Shown one piece after another: positions 21,701-33,926 of a DNA stretch of 64,000 bases; position 1 is the first letter of the stretch, and each line of letters begins with the position of its first letter. Under the pieces are notes generated by a model. The model saw nothing but the letters and a program-made list of their open reading frames with translations. It had not been told where the DNA came from and made no database searches. The DNA is from Taxawa tesnikishii (nom. ined.) (taxonomy: Eukaryota > Ascomycota > Dothideomycetes > Dothideales). The DNA is taken from the NCBI GenBank assembly GCA_030247885.1, contig JAPDRO010000009.1:744001-808000 (forward strand). The letters are read 5' to 3'. Both the position numbers and the translations under genes were made by a program.

Positions 21701-22199
21701 TGCGTCTTCTGCGGTCACCACCAGCGCCTCCTTTTCTGGTATGTCCCTTGCCAGCTCTATTTTCCTCTTCCTGGTCCTGACGATCAATCTCCGCCATGAT
21801 TTCCTTGATGCGTGGATTGGGATTGGTGTCGATGAAGTGCCGGAAAAGGTCGGTAAGACCGAGGAGGTAGCGAAACCGTCGAATGGAATCGTCTTCTTTT
21901 GATTCGCCCAGCCTGTCGTGCTTCTTGCCGAGCACGCTCTTCCTGAGCGCATTTCCTTCCCAGCGACGCTTCCTACCATCTGCTTGTACATCTCCGGCAA
22001 CGCTGCTGGCAGTCGTGTTTGGGTTGGTGTCTTCCGAGTCTGTGTAGCCAGGCGTCTCCAAGTCCTGGAAGCGCGTTCGTCAGTCGTCAGCAACAAAAAG
22101 GATGCCATGTGATATAGCCGTTTGCAAGAACAGCGGCGCAACCGAAGATATATATCTACTCACCGCCATGGTTTCGTCACCGTCTGTGTGCCCGTTCAT
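18763..22199 (-). CDS. ISWI-family chromatin-remodelling ATPase
   Basis: Three exons: 22164-22199 ([12 protein letters not shown]), 18943-22064 and 18763-18888; introns of 99 nt (GTGAGT...TTCCAG) and 54 nt (GTATGC...GCGCAG). The product is about 1094 residues. SNF2 motifs are clear: [14 protein letters not shown] (motif I), [14 protein letters not shown] (DEAH), [11 protein letters not shown], then helicase-C with [26 protein letters not shown] and AHRIGQ. HAND-SANT-SLIDE follows ([20 protein letters not shown] for [19 protein letters not shown] for SLIDE), ending in a Lys-rich tail. The enzyme slides and spaces nucleosomes, as Isw1/Isw2. One frame break at TTTTT 20819-20823 (coding A5 where A6 fits) sits just before [13 protein letters not shown]; the rest is perfect. 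Confidence 0.93.
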
Positions 22200-22902
22200 G
22201 CTGGTCTATCTGTATCTGTCCTGGGTTCCTGGCAAATACACGATGTCGTATTGGTGCAGGCTGCAATGGCCTCCTAGCGGAGGGGCAAGCCGTTGGGTTT
22301 ACAGCGTGATGGAAGGCGGAAATAGCTGATCCCGCGCTCGTAGAGATGGATATCACGCGTTTAGCAAGTGTTTCAGTCGGAAGTGCAAATTGACACGATG
22401 TGTCTGTTCGAGAGAGAAGCACAAGTCGTGATGCGAGTACACAACAACTTCTTCGAAGCTTGAGCGCTGCGTTCACGGAGATGGTCGCGAGGCGCGTCAG
22501 TCCCGAAAATTTACCGATAAAGTTTAGCCGTAAGAGGCAATCATTGAGTTGCTCTTATTGGAGGTGGACGAACCAACAACATGTGTGCTTTCACAGAAAA
22601 TTAGGTACACATCTATCTACTTTAGGGCCAGTATTTGTTCAGGGACAACTTGCACTCCTCCGTTACCCAGGGATACTCAAGTGGTACCTCAGCATCAAAT
22701 CCATGCCCGCCAAGTAGCAAGTCTAATCGTGCCGGCGACTCTGATAGTACTTTCTGCATCTTCTCCACCATATTCAGTGAACAAGCATAGGGCACATGCA
22801 GACTAGTATTAGTAACCATCTTTTCGGGGTTTATACTGCTTGAAGATCGCTTACTACAGACTCCTCTGTTCCGTGGATTGAATCATATCGGTAGCAGCGC
22901 CT
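22200..22902. other. Intergenic, ISWI promoter side
   Basis: A 703-bp stretch upstream of the ISWI start. It is AT-richer between 22500 and 22850. No recognisable element. Confidence 0.55.
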
Positions 22903-23277
22903 TTATCTTCTCCAACAATCTGATCGGACAACTCGCTCACTGGGACCCAAAGCAGCGGTGAACCTGCCAGACTGAATATAGCAGATTGTCAACATCCTCA
23001 GGGTCTTGTCTTCTACCACTACACCCGACGTGCAGACAGTGAACGTACCGCTACGCACGTGCTTGTTCAGATAATCTTCGATAACCAAGTTTGGGTCTCC
23101 GAATGATCCGAGCTGCTTGTCCATTACTGTCTTCGAGCCTGGCTCTGAGAACCAGGGAATCGAGGGATTCGTGTATCCGCACTGGGCAATGACAGCCTCA
23201 ATGCCTGCTGATGGGCACAGCATAGCCAATAGTACGGACAGATTGGCGCCTGTGAAGAACGGGTAGCAATTGATCAT
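22903..23277 (-). CDS. Doubtful 124-codon open frame
   Basis: An ATG-started open frame of 124 residues (MINCYPFFTGANLSVLLAML at the start). The N-terminal 30 residues are hydrophobic, followed by a mixed soluble part with six Cys. I recognise no family. A TATATAAG-like sequence lies only about 10 bp upstream of the ATG, too close for a normal promoter, which argues against this start. It could be a small secreted protein, a remnant, or chance. Confidence 0.25.
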   Translation of the reverse strand: MINCYPFFTGANLSVLLAMLCPSAGIEAVIAQCGYTNPSIPWFSEPGSKTVMDKQLGSFGDPNLVIEDYLNKHVRSGTFTVCTSGVVVEDKTLRMLTICYIQSGRFTAALGPSERVVRSDCWRR

Positions 23278-23806
23278 AGTTGGCTTATATAGCAGGGCTT
23301 TCGTGGGTCATCTGAAGCTGTCGAAAAAGCATGAAAGACGTTGTCAAGGGCCCGCTTATATATTCTTGCAACTCTGAGCCTACACTGAGTCGTAGATGGG
23401 TTATGAGACTGACTGCCATGGACCCTGCCGCCGCGTGTATCGGAGTTCGAATGAGAAATCCGGTGATAATCGGAGTTCGAATAAGCTCTGAACCATTCAA
23501 ATTATGCTAGTTCTTGCATACACATGATAAGCTTTTCGATACATATGCCAATTGAACCTTGAAATATACATTGCCTGCAAAGAGAAGAGTCTGTCTGAGA
23601 AGCTAGGCCCTTAGCCTCAGCCATACCATGTCATATCCTACAACACCCTCCTCTTTGCTTTTCGTACACCTTAGCGACCTTCCTCGCTCCCAATTTTTGC
23701 TTCCGTAGAGCATCCCTTCGCCGCTTGATCATAGTACAACACTGAACGCCACGCTAACCAAAAGCAACCCAAAAAAGACCTAAACGAATCTGCGGATTAC
23801 GACACC
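23278..23806. other. Intergenic
   Basis: A 529-bp stretch. The motif ATCGGAGTTCGAAT/ATCGGAGTTCGAATA occurs twice, at about 23438 and 23469, 31 bp apart. No gene is seen. Confidence 0.5.
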
Positions 23807-24616
23807 TTACTCGTCGTAGTCAATATCCAACGCAGCACTGTTCCTTTCGTTGCTGAGCGCAGGGACTGGTGGTGGCCCAGCAAACATCAATTCCCGATCC
23901 CTGCGCATGCCCTCCAGAACGGCACCCAAACCACCCTGCCTCATCCTTTCCAGCACAACAGTCATGCCCATCTTTGCTTTTGGCTGCGAGCCTTCTGCGC
24001 GGCGAAGACCGATCAGCTCGATGGAGCGCTGCATAGAGTCGTTCGCCCAGGAACGGAAGAAGCCAACCTTGGCCGGGGCTTCCTCGTCATCGGACGACGA
24101 CTCGGCTATCCGTGCCCTCCTCTTTCTCAGATTCTCGCCAATTCGCGACTTCAGAATAACCGTGGTGGTGACGTCCGTCTTCTGAGGAGCCACCCCACTG
24201 AAAGGGTCTCCTGCCGACCCGGTGCCGGTGATCAGACCTAGGGGTCGCTTGTACACCTGCTTCTCAATGACGCTCAGAATCCCCGTCCACTCCAGATTCC
24301 GGCTCTCCGTCTCCATTGTTCCCTCTTTGACGTCCACTACGCTGGTTTCCAGGATGTAGCTCTGGCTGTCGCCCTCCTTGCTGGCCCCCAGTATGCTTCG
24401 TGGGACCAACTTGAGCACAGCAGGCGGCAGTTTGCTCCTCTTCAAATGAAGGCGCACAGTCGTAAGCCGCTGAGTCTCCGGATCGAAATGTCTTTCAATG
24501 ACATCGCTGGAGAGGACGTGGGTGCTGTAGGGGTTCGGATAGCGTAAGAAGTAGGCTAAGGAGACGGCGGGAAAGGAGTAGTCGTAACTAAAGTTGGACG
24601 AGTAGAATTTAACCAT
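23807..24616 (-). CDS. UPS/PRELI (MSF1-domain) mitochondrial lipid-transfer protein
   Basis: Single exon, 269 residues. Residues 1-175 match the PRELI/MSF1 fold: MVKFYSSNFSYDYSFPAVSL, FLRYPNPYSTHVLSSDVIER, TTVRLHLKRSKLPPAVLKLV, VPRSILG, YILETSVVD and ESRNLEWTGILSVIEKQVY. Ups1/PRELI proteins with Mdm35 carry phosphatidic acid (Ups1) or phosphatidylserine (Ups2) across the mitochondrial intermembrane space. The FxRYPNPYSxHVLSxDVIxR pattern is closest to Ups1. The C-terminal 90 residues are an extra acidic then basic extension (ESSSDDEEAPAK) beyond the usual 170-200 residues. It is divergent with TrpRS over 444 bp. Confidence 0.85.
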   Translation of the reverse strand: MVKFYSSNFSYDYSFPAVSLAYFLRYPNPYSTHVLSSDVIERHFDPETQRLTTVRLHLKRSKLPPAVLKLVPRSILGASKEGDSQSYILETSVVDVKEGTMETESRNLEWTGILSVIEKQVYKRPLGLITGTGSAGDPFSGVAPQKTDVTTTVILKSRIGENLRKRRARIAESSSDDEEAPAKVGFFRSWANDSMQRSIELIGLRRAEGSQPKAKMGMTVVLERMRQGGLGAVLEGMRRDRELMFAGPPPVPALSNERNSAALDIDYDE

Positions 24617-25060
24617 GCTGGAAGGGTTAGATTGTGAAACAGTTGGCAGATGAAAGTAATTGTAGGAGTAGAGGCGGAGAGGGAGGAGGAGAAAGCGGAG
24701 GCAGTGGTAGTACGGGATTGAGGTCTGGTTCAGGGTGGTCAGCAGACGATCTCCAGATGCTGGAGAGCTTTCTTCGCGGACGTGACGTTGATCCCAAGCG
24801 ACTGGAACCGTCGGATCGGAGGTTTGGAAGGGCCGATCCGACCTGGAATACCAAGACTTTGACTGTGAAACTCAAAGATTCATAGTGGGGTTGATTGGTT
24901 GCGGGCAGCAAGCACATGAGTAACAATCACTGAATTGCTTTCGCCCATTCAACAGCTTGCCGAACTCTCTTCGCGTTCAAAGGGGCGCCCTTGTAACCAG
25001 TGCAATCGCTTGGACGATTTCTCCTTTCTCCTACCTCCAAGATCCTCAACGAAAGACACA
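24617..25060. other. Divergent promoter between UPS/PRELI and TrpRS genes
   Basis: A 444-bp stretch between the two divergent start codons. A purine-rich GGAGGAGGAG-like stretch lies near 24680. A small open frame inside (24634-24885) is Gly/Arg low complexity and is not called. Confidence 0.5.
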
Positions 25061-26678
25061 ATGGCCGAGTCTGGTGCGCCGCACACCGCTGACGCAGTGG
25101 GTGCCCCTCCTGCGGTTCCGAGAGTCGAGCAGGTCAAGCAAGCAGCATCCGAGCAACAGATTGACCCTTACAATGTAGCGGGTGCAAGAGACGAGCACGG
25201 CAACATTAAAGCAATCGACTACGACGCGCTCAGGCAACGCTTCGACACGCCAGCGTTGACGGAAGAACATCTCGCACGCTTCGAGAAAGTGACCGGAAAA
25301 CCACCACACCGTTTGATGCGCAGGAAACTCTTCTTCAGCCATAGAGACTTTGACAAGATCTTGGACTACTACGAGAAGTATGGATTCTTCTTGCTCTATA
25401 CGGGAAGAGGTCCAAGCAGCGGGTCTATGCATCTCGGCCACTCGATACCCTTCTCTTTCACAAAGGAGCTGCAAGATATTTTCGACGTTCCACTGGTCAT
25501 CATGTTGACAGACGATGAGAAGTTCCTCTTCACAAGAAACAAGAACCAAGGAAAGGCGACTAAGGGTAGTGCTCTGGGTGATTTCATCAAATACGCACAC
25601 GAGAACTGCAAGGACATTATCGCGCTTGGGTTCGACCCGAAGAAGACATTCATATACACCGATTATGAGTACATGGGTGGTCACTTCTACCAGAACATCT
25701 CGGAATTTGAGAGTTTGATAACGAACAACCAAATACGAGGTGCATTGGGTTTCAACGAGAGGTGAGCTTTTGCCGTCATAGTGTCCAAGGAAAAACTGCT
25801 AACAATTCGCCAGCACAAACATCGGTCTGAACGCATACGCCGCAAAGCAGTGCGTTGCAGCTTTTGCCTCTTCATACCCTACTCTTTTCGGCTGTGGAGA
25901 CTTCAGAACACCTAAGTGGGAAGAACAACGTCCACGAAAACACATCGCTGCCATTCCAACCCTCGTGCCCTGCGCAATCGATCAAGAACCATACTTCCGT
26001 TTAGTCCGCGAAAACTCCGGGCGTATGGAGTTTCCCTCACCAAAGACGGCGCTCGTGTGTTCCAAATTCCTGACAGCGCTGCAAGGACCCGGCGGCAAGA
26101 TGTCGGCCAGTGATCCCAACTCCGCCATCTTTATGTCCGACACGCCCAACCAGATCAAAAACAAGATCAACAAGTACGCATTCTCCGGTGGCGGAGCGAC
26201 CAAGGAAGACCACGAACAATACGGCGGTAACCCGGACGTCGATGTGGCGTACACCTACCTGACCTACTTCCTGGAAGACGACGAGGAGCTCGCGCGCATC
26301 GAAGCGGATTACAGGAAAGGCACACTCAGCACGGGCGAGCTGAAGAAGCGCTGCATCGAGGAGCTACAGAAGTTCGTTGCTGCGTTCCAGGAGCGGAGAG
26401 CAAAGGTCACGGATGAGATTATGCGGGAGTTCATGACGCCGAGGAAGCTCGAGTTCAAGGGCATGGACAATGTAAACGCCACTGCCAAGGGCTCTGGTGC
26501 TCAGGCGAATGGGGAGAAAGGTGATGATAAGGGTGAGGTTAAGAGCAACAGGGGTACGACGAAGGGAGAGAGGAAGGCTGCGAAGTTGGCGGAGAAGAAG
26601 GCGGAGAAGTTGGCTACAAGGGAGAAACAGGAGCAGGAGCAGGAGCCGGCGCAGGAATCTAGCAAAAGTGAAGCGTGA
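25061..26678 (+). CDS. wrs1: Cytosolic tryptophanyl-tRNA synthetase
   Basis: Exons 25061-25761 and 25814-26678; a 52-nt intron with a perfect GCTAAC branch and CGCCAG acceptor; 521 residues. Class I signatures are present: the HIGH-like loop GRGPSSGSMHLGH (about residue 120) and the KMSKS loop as KMSAS, typical of eukaryotic TrpRS. The conserved IPTLVPCAIDQEPYFRLVRE and NQIKNKINKYAFSGG, with EELARIEADYRKG, complete the catalytic and anticodon-binding parts. The enzyme charges tRNA-Trp in the cytosol. There is no mitochondrial presequence at the ATG used, and in-frame codons upstream of it are not presequence-like. The C-terminal 60 residues are a Lys/Glu-rich tail (TKGERKAAKLAEKKAEKLA), a common fungal extension. 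Confidence 0.95.
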
Positions 26679-26934
26679 TCGAGTTGGCAGTCGGTATGTT
26701 GGGGGATTGAACGTGTGATTGTAGGAGCATAGCATGGTCTCCAGGCGGCGCCTGCACAACGGGCGGGACAGACGCCTTCCCATGTCTTTTGATCAGACCA
26801 GATGAGACTAAGAGTTTTACTCTGATTATGCGCAAGACCTGTGATTCGAAAGACGCAAGTCGATACCTCTCGGACCCTCGCTAGACATCAGCACTCTTCA
26901 GCAGCTGATGGATTACATCCGCTTACTGTAACTC

Positions 26935-28133
26935 CTACAGGCCGTCCAAGAATGCCTTAATTGCGTCCAAAACCTTTTCCGTTTGCTCCTGCTGCACCCA
27001 ATGTCCGGCCCCATCAACGAACGTAGCACCTCTGAAGTCCGTGCATGACTCCTTGTAGCCGTCCAGCGCGCCTGGTTGCTGGTAGTTTCCCCAGTCCTTG
27101 CGGCCACTGATGAAGCAGCATGGGACCTCGATCTTCCTGCCAGAAAACAGCAGCATGTCCCGCTTCTGCACCGGAGAGCTGGAAGTCTGTGCTCGATACC
27201 AGTTCAGGCCGCCTTGGAACCCGTTCCGCTCCCACTCAGACGCATACACTGAGAGTGCCGAATCCGGAAGCCAGCGTGTCGTGACAGAAGCATCTTCTCC
27301 CTCCATGTTGGCCGCCACAGCATCCGGCATGCTGGAGTGCAACGGGAGGATATAGTATTCGGGCATCTGACCGAGTTCCTTGGCACTCCATTCCCTTAGT
27401 GGACGAGGGTCATTCTGTGCCCAATCAGCTGATTTGAGGTGGAAGTAGCCTCTCAGGAAAGCTTGCAATCCCTGCCGCGGATCGTCCCAGTCTTTTGCCG
27501 CGTCGGACGTTGAGTTGTACCATTTGTAATGCTTCCTCGGCGGCTCGAGTTTGGCCAGCTCTGCCTGTATGTCCGGCTTCGGCGGATCAGATGGCGCCGA
27601 TGGCAACGGAGGTGCGTGGTGTGGATGGGACATTTGAATGCAGGAAGTGAACATATCCGGGCGCATAAGTGGAGCCATGGCACTTGCCACGGCCCCAAAG
27701 TCATGGCCCACGATACACTTGGCGGTAGTATATCCGAGGCCGTAGACCAAACAGACCAGGTCCCGGACTAGGTTAGTGATGGTAAACTGATTTAAATCCA
27801 CTTCCGCAAAGGGACGAGTGTCCCAGCCGGTAGTACGCCCATAACCGCGTTGATCAGGGGCAACGACGTAGTACCCTTGAGCAGACAGTGCAGGTATTAC
27901 TTTCCTCCAGGAGTAAGCTAGCTCAGCTGAAACAACGAGTGAGCTGCGTTGTTCTAGTTGGTCTTTTCAGACTTACGATAGCCATGGCATAGAAGGATCA
28001 GCGGCTTCTTCTGGGCATTGTCCTGGCTAGAATGCAGAACATGAAAGTTCAAGCCGCATGAAGATGTGCAGTCAACGTAGGACTCCTGGACGCCTTCTGG
28101 CAGAAGTAGAGGGAATAGAGATGAAGTTGACAT
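26935..28133 (-). CDS. Epoxide-hydrolase-like alpha/beta hydrolase
   Basis: Exons 27977-28133 and 26935-27926; a 50-nt intron (GTAAGT...TTTCAG); 382 residues. The intron splits the oxyanion motif HGYP (HGY|PELAYSWRKV). DQRGYGRTTGWD and the nucleophile elbow GHDFGAVAS follow, with Asp as nucleophile as in soluble epoxide hydrolases and haloalkane dehalogenases, and the catalytic His is in GAGHWVQQEQTEKV. The lid tyrosines are plausible (KWYNS). The family opens epoxides to diols, either in detoxification or in secondary metabolism. No signal peptide is seen. It is convergent with TrpRS (256 bp between stops). Confidence 0.88.
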
Positions 28134-29330
28134 GACAAAAGGGTCAAGATAAATTGGAAAATGGACTTATGTAGCGATCCAAGATGAGTACAAGCACGCT
28201 CGGAGCTGGCAGCGAGACACGGGAGATGTGATGCTGTTCTCTCTTCCTACCAATATGGATTGCAAGGCCCCCATGCTGGCAAGAGGGGCTGGTGATGATG
28301 AGCGGTTCGGAGCATCGGAAACGCGGAGGCAGCGGGAGCTTAGTAAGGCGGGCAGCAAGACTCGGTTGAAAGGTTATTCATGGGAGACTTGGTAGAAGAA
28401 CAGAGATGTTTGATAATACGACAGACAACGAGAACCGTTTTGGTGTCGTTAGTAGGTTTGGGCCCAGGAAACTTGAGACGTCGGGTTGTCTGGTATACGA
28501 CTCGTGAATGCGCCAAGGCGGGATTGGCAGAGGAAGAGCGCGGCGGAGTGAAGACGCAGCGATGGTGATCTGCAAAGGCCGTGTCTTCAGGGTTTGAGGC
28601 ATGAGAGTCGTTGACCAGTGACCCCTGACCACCGCTGTACAGACTGTAGACGTGTCTGCCTGTCAAAGGCGCATCTGTCTTGGGTTGAAACGTAGCGTGT
28701 GCCGTAGCATAGCAAAGCATGGCAGGCATTCGCTATCGCAGTTACAAGGCTGTATGCATGCTTAAGCGCACATGACACATGTTGCCTGGGTGTGTTGCGA
28801 GCAGTGGTCAATTTAGAGGTAGCACCACGCCGTCCTCAGCAGGCGCTATCCGCGCAGAATGACGATCTTCTGAGCCACATTTCAAGCTCGACGCTATAGA
28901 CCAGACCAGAAGAGGCGGGGGCGCGGAAAACAGCTGCTTGCTCGGGCTCGCTCAAGCGCGCACCGCCGTCCCGTCCAACGCCAGCAACCGTCACTGGCAC
29001 TGGCAACTGGCACTGGCACCGACACTGGGCCTCCTCATGCACAAGCAACATCATCCCCCTTCTCCTCTGTCCTGCATCATTACTCATCCTGTCTCCTGTA
29101 TCACTGGCCTCCACTCCAGCTTCAGCCTCATTCCCTCTGAAGCCACCTTTCCCTCCTTGTTGTAAACAATGTTTGCTTACCGCAATCAATAACACTAAAT
29201 CTAATCCCTGCCAGCCCATTTATCACGTCCGCGGCTCTGACGACACTGCTCAACAACCGCCTGATTTTCACCACCACACCTCCTACAGCGCATTGCGCTT
29301 TGTCAAGCCAAGTTGCTTGACACTTGCAAC
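28134..29330. other. Divergent intergenic region
   Basis: A 1.2-kb stretch between two divergent start codons. It holds an imperfect CTGGCA-type repeat at about 28994-29029. Short open frames show no signature. The last 250 bp before 29331 are C/T-rich, as in a fungal leader. Confidence 0.55.
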
Positions 29331-32300
29331 ATGCCAGCCATGTTTTCGCGCCGCTCGCGCACCCCTTCAAACACGGTATGTCCTGTCCAGTCCATCGAGG
29401 GCGAACACTCTTGAGCTCGGCACGCCAATACTAACACGCGCCTTGTTCAGCGCAACAATGCGCCTCCGAGCTCCTCAGCTGCTATCGCAGCTTCTTCGGC
29501 GTTCCTCAAAAGTTCTACATCTACCGCATCATTGTCCTCCGCCGCCGCGGCAGCAGCGCTTCGCTCTCACACGACCTCTCCGGAGCCCGTCGGCAACCTG
29601 CAGACCAAGCGTATGATACGACGAGGCTCTCAGTCATCTGTTGGCAGTGGAAGTATCATGGGCGGCGCGGGAAGAGGGGTGCAGGGAGAGGCATGGTCAG
29701 ACAAAACAGCCAGAGTTCAATGACCGAACGCACCTTCAGATCTCCTTCGCCCAGTACTCCAGCAAGAAATGGCGCCGTATCACCAGCTCCGGACGCGCCG
29801 CCAGTTCCGGCGCTACCGAAGAATATGCCAGCGAAGCAAAAGAGATCCGCAAGCCTCGAACCTCCCATGCGCGTCTCTTCTCCTACTCCACGCAAAGGCG
29901 CAAGGAACGTTAGTGTTGACAGGACAAGCTTTCCAGCTACTGTGTCAAGTCAGCGAGCGTCAACTCTGCAACAAGTGCCTGAACAGCAACGCGAGGAGAG
30001 GCAAGAATCAGTTAACTTCTCAAGACCAATATCGACTCCGCAAAGCACACCGCCCGTTTCGCCAATTCAACGACCTACTACCAGCGGGGCTTGGTTTACT
30101 TCGCCTGCTGTGAGCAATGCCGCGCCTCGTGCAACTTCAGACCAGCGACCGAAAACGTCAGATGGACTATCTTCGCATGAAGTTTCAACCATACAGCAGA
30201 GTATACAAAGCGCAGCAGATCAACCTGTGGCCAAGAAGAAGAAGAAAACCGCAGCAACCAACGAGGGGAAGCATTTGGCTAACGGAACTTTGGCACCTGC
30301 ACCGCAGGGCACAACCGTATCGTCACCAGTAGCTGCACAACCGGTGCAGTCAGTAGAGGCCCCGGCAACTCCTATTCAGAAGAAGAAACCAGTCACACCG
30401 GCTATAGATACAAATGTGCCGGACGTTCCACCTCCACGGAACCCCGCGCGTCTGTCTCCTGGTGCAGAAGAGGGAGAAGCCCGAGAGCTTCTGGTCTCCT
30501 GCACAAACAACCCTCCGTCGTACGAGAAGATCCGGAAGCGGAAGAATCAGCGGAGAGGGGAGTATCAGTAACCAAACGGACCGGTCTGACGAAGTCCAAC
30601 TCTGTGAGCCAAGCTCGGGACATTATTTCAACTTCTGCTGGCCCAGCAGTCCCATACACGGCACCGGGCGCGCAACACACCAGATCAGTCAGCCTCGATA
30701 TTCCTCGCCCACAACAGGACAACTCGAGAACAACGGGCCGTGGCCGCGTTACATCTCTTGGACCGTCACGAACGGCGCACTTCTCGGATGTGCCTGTCCT
30801 GGACACGCTGACTGTTAGGCACAATCCGCTGCCACGGTCGGTTTCTCCTGCAAAATCCGCCCTCAAGCACTCACCGGCATCTTCTATTCGGACCAGCTCA
30901 CCTATGGCGATGTTCAGTCCTGCGTCGGGCAAAGCTCCACCGAGTGACACGTCCGACACGACATCTTTGGCTTCACAGGACGGGACCAAGGCAGGAAAGA
31001 AGAAGAAGAGTGTCCGTGTAAGCTTTGGTGATGAGTCAACGGTGGTGCTGCCCCTGCAAGCGAACCCAAACCGATAACGGGGGCAACAACCATATCGGAC
31101 GTTGACGACATTGACGAAATCATGAAACCGAGACCAGCACTGCCTTCCTTTGGCAGTGTGAGATCCAAGAAATTGCCAGTTCGAGCCGAACCTGCAGAGG
31201 AAGTCACTGAGACCGTGTCTTCGAGCATGTCTGCAAGCGTAAGTACCCTTCCTGACAGTGTCGAAACATCAAACGATGATGTCATTGGTGCTGTAATTGC
31301 GAACCATCACGCAGCCAAGGGCCGGATCACGGAGCCGCAAAGGGAATCAACCGAATATGCGCAGGCCGTGCCGCTTCAATCCGCATCAGTTGAGGGCTCT
31401 GGTGATACTTCGGACACCAGTGATTATGCTGAGGTCGAGCCAGAAGGCGTTCGTCAACGAATACGTCCCGCAACAGCGGCTGCCTACGGCGAAAGCAGCA
31501 TGCCGGACGGGGATGTACCTGCTATCAATCTTCTGCCTCCTACTCCTGGAACTGACGAGGAAGGTAAAAGGCTTTCGATGGGAACGGCAACGGCAAGACC
31601 TCAATTGCAGAAGAGACGGTCTATGCCTGGAGAATGGGATGAGCCAGCGCCCGAGGAACAGCACTCTGATGTCGAATCGCTTCCTGAAGAACCACAATCT
31701 CTGCAACCTAGTGCTCCTGTAACCTCATTCGAGCGACGTTCCCCACAGTTGGCACCTATTGACGAGTCAGATTCAGATGACAGTGCAGCGTTTAGCGACG
31801 CAGCAGAGGATCTGTCTGACCTCGATGATGGAGGGTTTGCTTCACTGGACGCTATTGTTGAGAGTCCTGTAGCCCCACATGCGCCTGACGTTGCCATCTC
31901 TACGCCGCCTGACAGCCCCTCGGTGCGGCTTCCCGCTCCAAGCACCGCACCAGTGAAGTCGTCACCTTTGGCCCAGGAGAGCGGAGACTGGCGTGAAGCG
32001 ACGGCATACTGGAGCAGCCTGAGCAAGAAGAAGCGGGAACAGATTGAGCAGGAGGCACTTCCTACGGAGGCGGAGCCACCCTCCCCGGTCGCACCGGTAA
32101 AGAAGACGAAGAAGAAGCAGCCCGAAGCGGTCAATACATTGCCAGCAGCCGCAGCGACGCCAAAAGCTCTCGAAACAGCACAACAAGCTCGCGCACCGGC
32201 AATGCGCAAGAGCATGCGTGCAGCATCTGGTCCTACCCCAGCCACCAACGAACCAAATATGAGGACGTCAATGCGAGACACCCGCTCTGGAGGAATGAAG

Positions 32301-33926
32301 ACTTCGATGCGCGGTACGAACAATGCGCCAGCTCCACCGCAGGAACAGAAAAGGACAATCAAGTCTGCAAGCAGTGACAACCTCAGAGGTGCTGCTCTGT
32401 CATCTGCTTCAGCTGCTGCAGCTGCCAATCGTCAACCTGTCAAGAGAACAACTGCACCTCGCCCCGCTTCTGCGCTTGCGACCGTGCCAGTCCCTGTTGC
32501 AAACGATTCAGACTCCGAGTCTAGCTTCAGGAAGAGGAGGCGGCCTTCCGTTTCTACTGTGGACTCTGCTGGACGGTACACAATGAAGCGCTCTATGCGT
32601 GCCGGCTCCATAGACTCTGAGACGCGCCCTATCTCGCCAACCCCTACTGGCCGTGGAGCGGGCAGAATGAGCCTACGCTCACTGTCACCGACAGGATCTT
32701 TCCTGGGTCGTAACAGGGAAAGCCTCATGAACTCTCTCCGCGGAGGCCCGGTAGACAACACACCAACAATGCGTGGCAAAAACAGCAAGGCTCGTCAATC
32801 CAAGACATCATCGGGCTTTAGCATGTCTGGCTTCTCAAAAGACTCCAAGCCGGCTAAGGCAGCACCGCCAAAGATGGGCTCGAGATTCAAGTCCCGGTTT
32901 GACGATTCAGACGACGAAGGCGACGCTGCGCCGTCTAGATTTGCGTTCAGGAGTCGCTTTGCCGACTCTGACGATGAAGACGATTCGCCAGTAGGTCCGC
33001 CACGACACATCCCCGCAGATCTGACTCCCGTACGCGGAATCCCAAGGCGAAGGGGACAAGACGACGAAGATTCTACTGACCTTGACGACTCGGACGAAGA
33101 GGCTGCGCGGCCAACAAAGACCGGCGCTAGAGACTCACAGAGAACTAAATCAAAGCCTGGTGTCCCTAGTCAGTCGGACGTTGACAAGGCTATGGAAGCA
33201 GCCCGTCGCAACGTTGCTGCCATGAACGGCGGCCGCGAACCAGGCGTGCCCGAAGCCAAGGCGGAGAACAAGGCCACCAATCAAGTGACGCTGCAACCTC
33301 AGGCCGAAGTCCTACAGCCTGGCAGCTCACCATCCAAAGCGCAAGAACTCGGCCTCGACACACCCAAGCGGCGTCGCGGCGTCCTGGGTAGCATTCTCGG
33401 GCGCAAGCGCACAAGCTCTTCCGTCGTCCCAACCATGGCCAGTTACGCATCCCCAGGCACAGAGCCGGCAGGGCCGCAGAGCCCAGTCACGCTACGCAGT
33501 CCGCGACTCCAGCGGAAGAACACGCCACAGTTCTCGCGCCAGAACACAGGCCTCTCCACGACCATACCGCCGCCGCCTCAGACAGCCGCTCAGATGCAGG
33601 AGAGCGCGCCCCAGGTCAACACGCCGGGCGGCATCAGCCAAAACAGTCAGAATTGGCCGCTGCCGCCGCCGCCGAATGTAACGGCTGATGGGGTCGGGGC
33701 GGCGCGCCCTGCGACGAGCGACGGGGTGAGCGCGGAGGCGATCAAGCTGGCAAGAACCATGCGACCAGACATCGGTCGTCGCAGCCAAAGCGGCGGGAAC
33801 ATACTGGATGGGGCCGACGGCGACAGTCCTCGCGCAAAGGGAGGCAAGAATGTGGTATACAGTGAGCGTACGGGCCGCAAGAAGAAGTTCGCCGGGTTAA
33901 GGAGGTTGTTCGGTTTGACGGATTAG
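29331..33926 (+). CDS. Very long disordered fungal protein with MRxSMR repeats
   Basis: Exon 1 (29331-29375) encodes MPAMFSRRSRTPSNT; a 75-nt intron (GTATGT...TTCAG, CTAAC branch) leads to an exon running to 33926, about 1506 residues. Ser/Pro/Ala-rich throughout. Recognisable blocks are an Ala-rich N-terminus (ASLSSAAAAAALRSHTTSPE), MTERTFRSPSPS, repeated MRxSMR motifs (32200-32800), two SRFxDSDDE motifs (about 32878-32990) and a basic C-terminus RKKKFAGLRRLFGLTD. From memory similar proteins exist across Pezizomycotina, without known function. The frame changes three times (GGGG 29676-29679; between 30442 and 30480; CCCC 31051-31054), each by one missing base, returning to the original frame. 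No introns fit at these points. Confidence 0.65.

Noticed and set aside
31601-32428. 275-codon minus-strand open frame opposite the long disordered gene
   Set aside because: Low complexity, antisense of Ser/Ala/Pro-rich coding DNA.
29331-33926. Three or four separate genes in place of one long disordered protein
   Set aside because: The pieces abut, share composition, and each switch is one base at or near a G/C run that returns to the first frame; no promoters or stops separate them convincingly.
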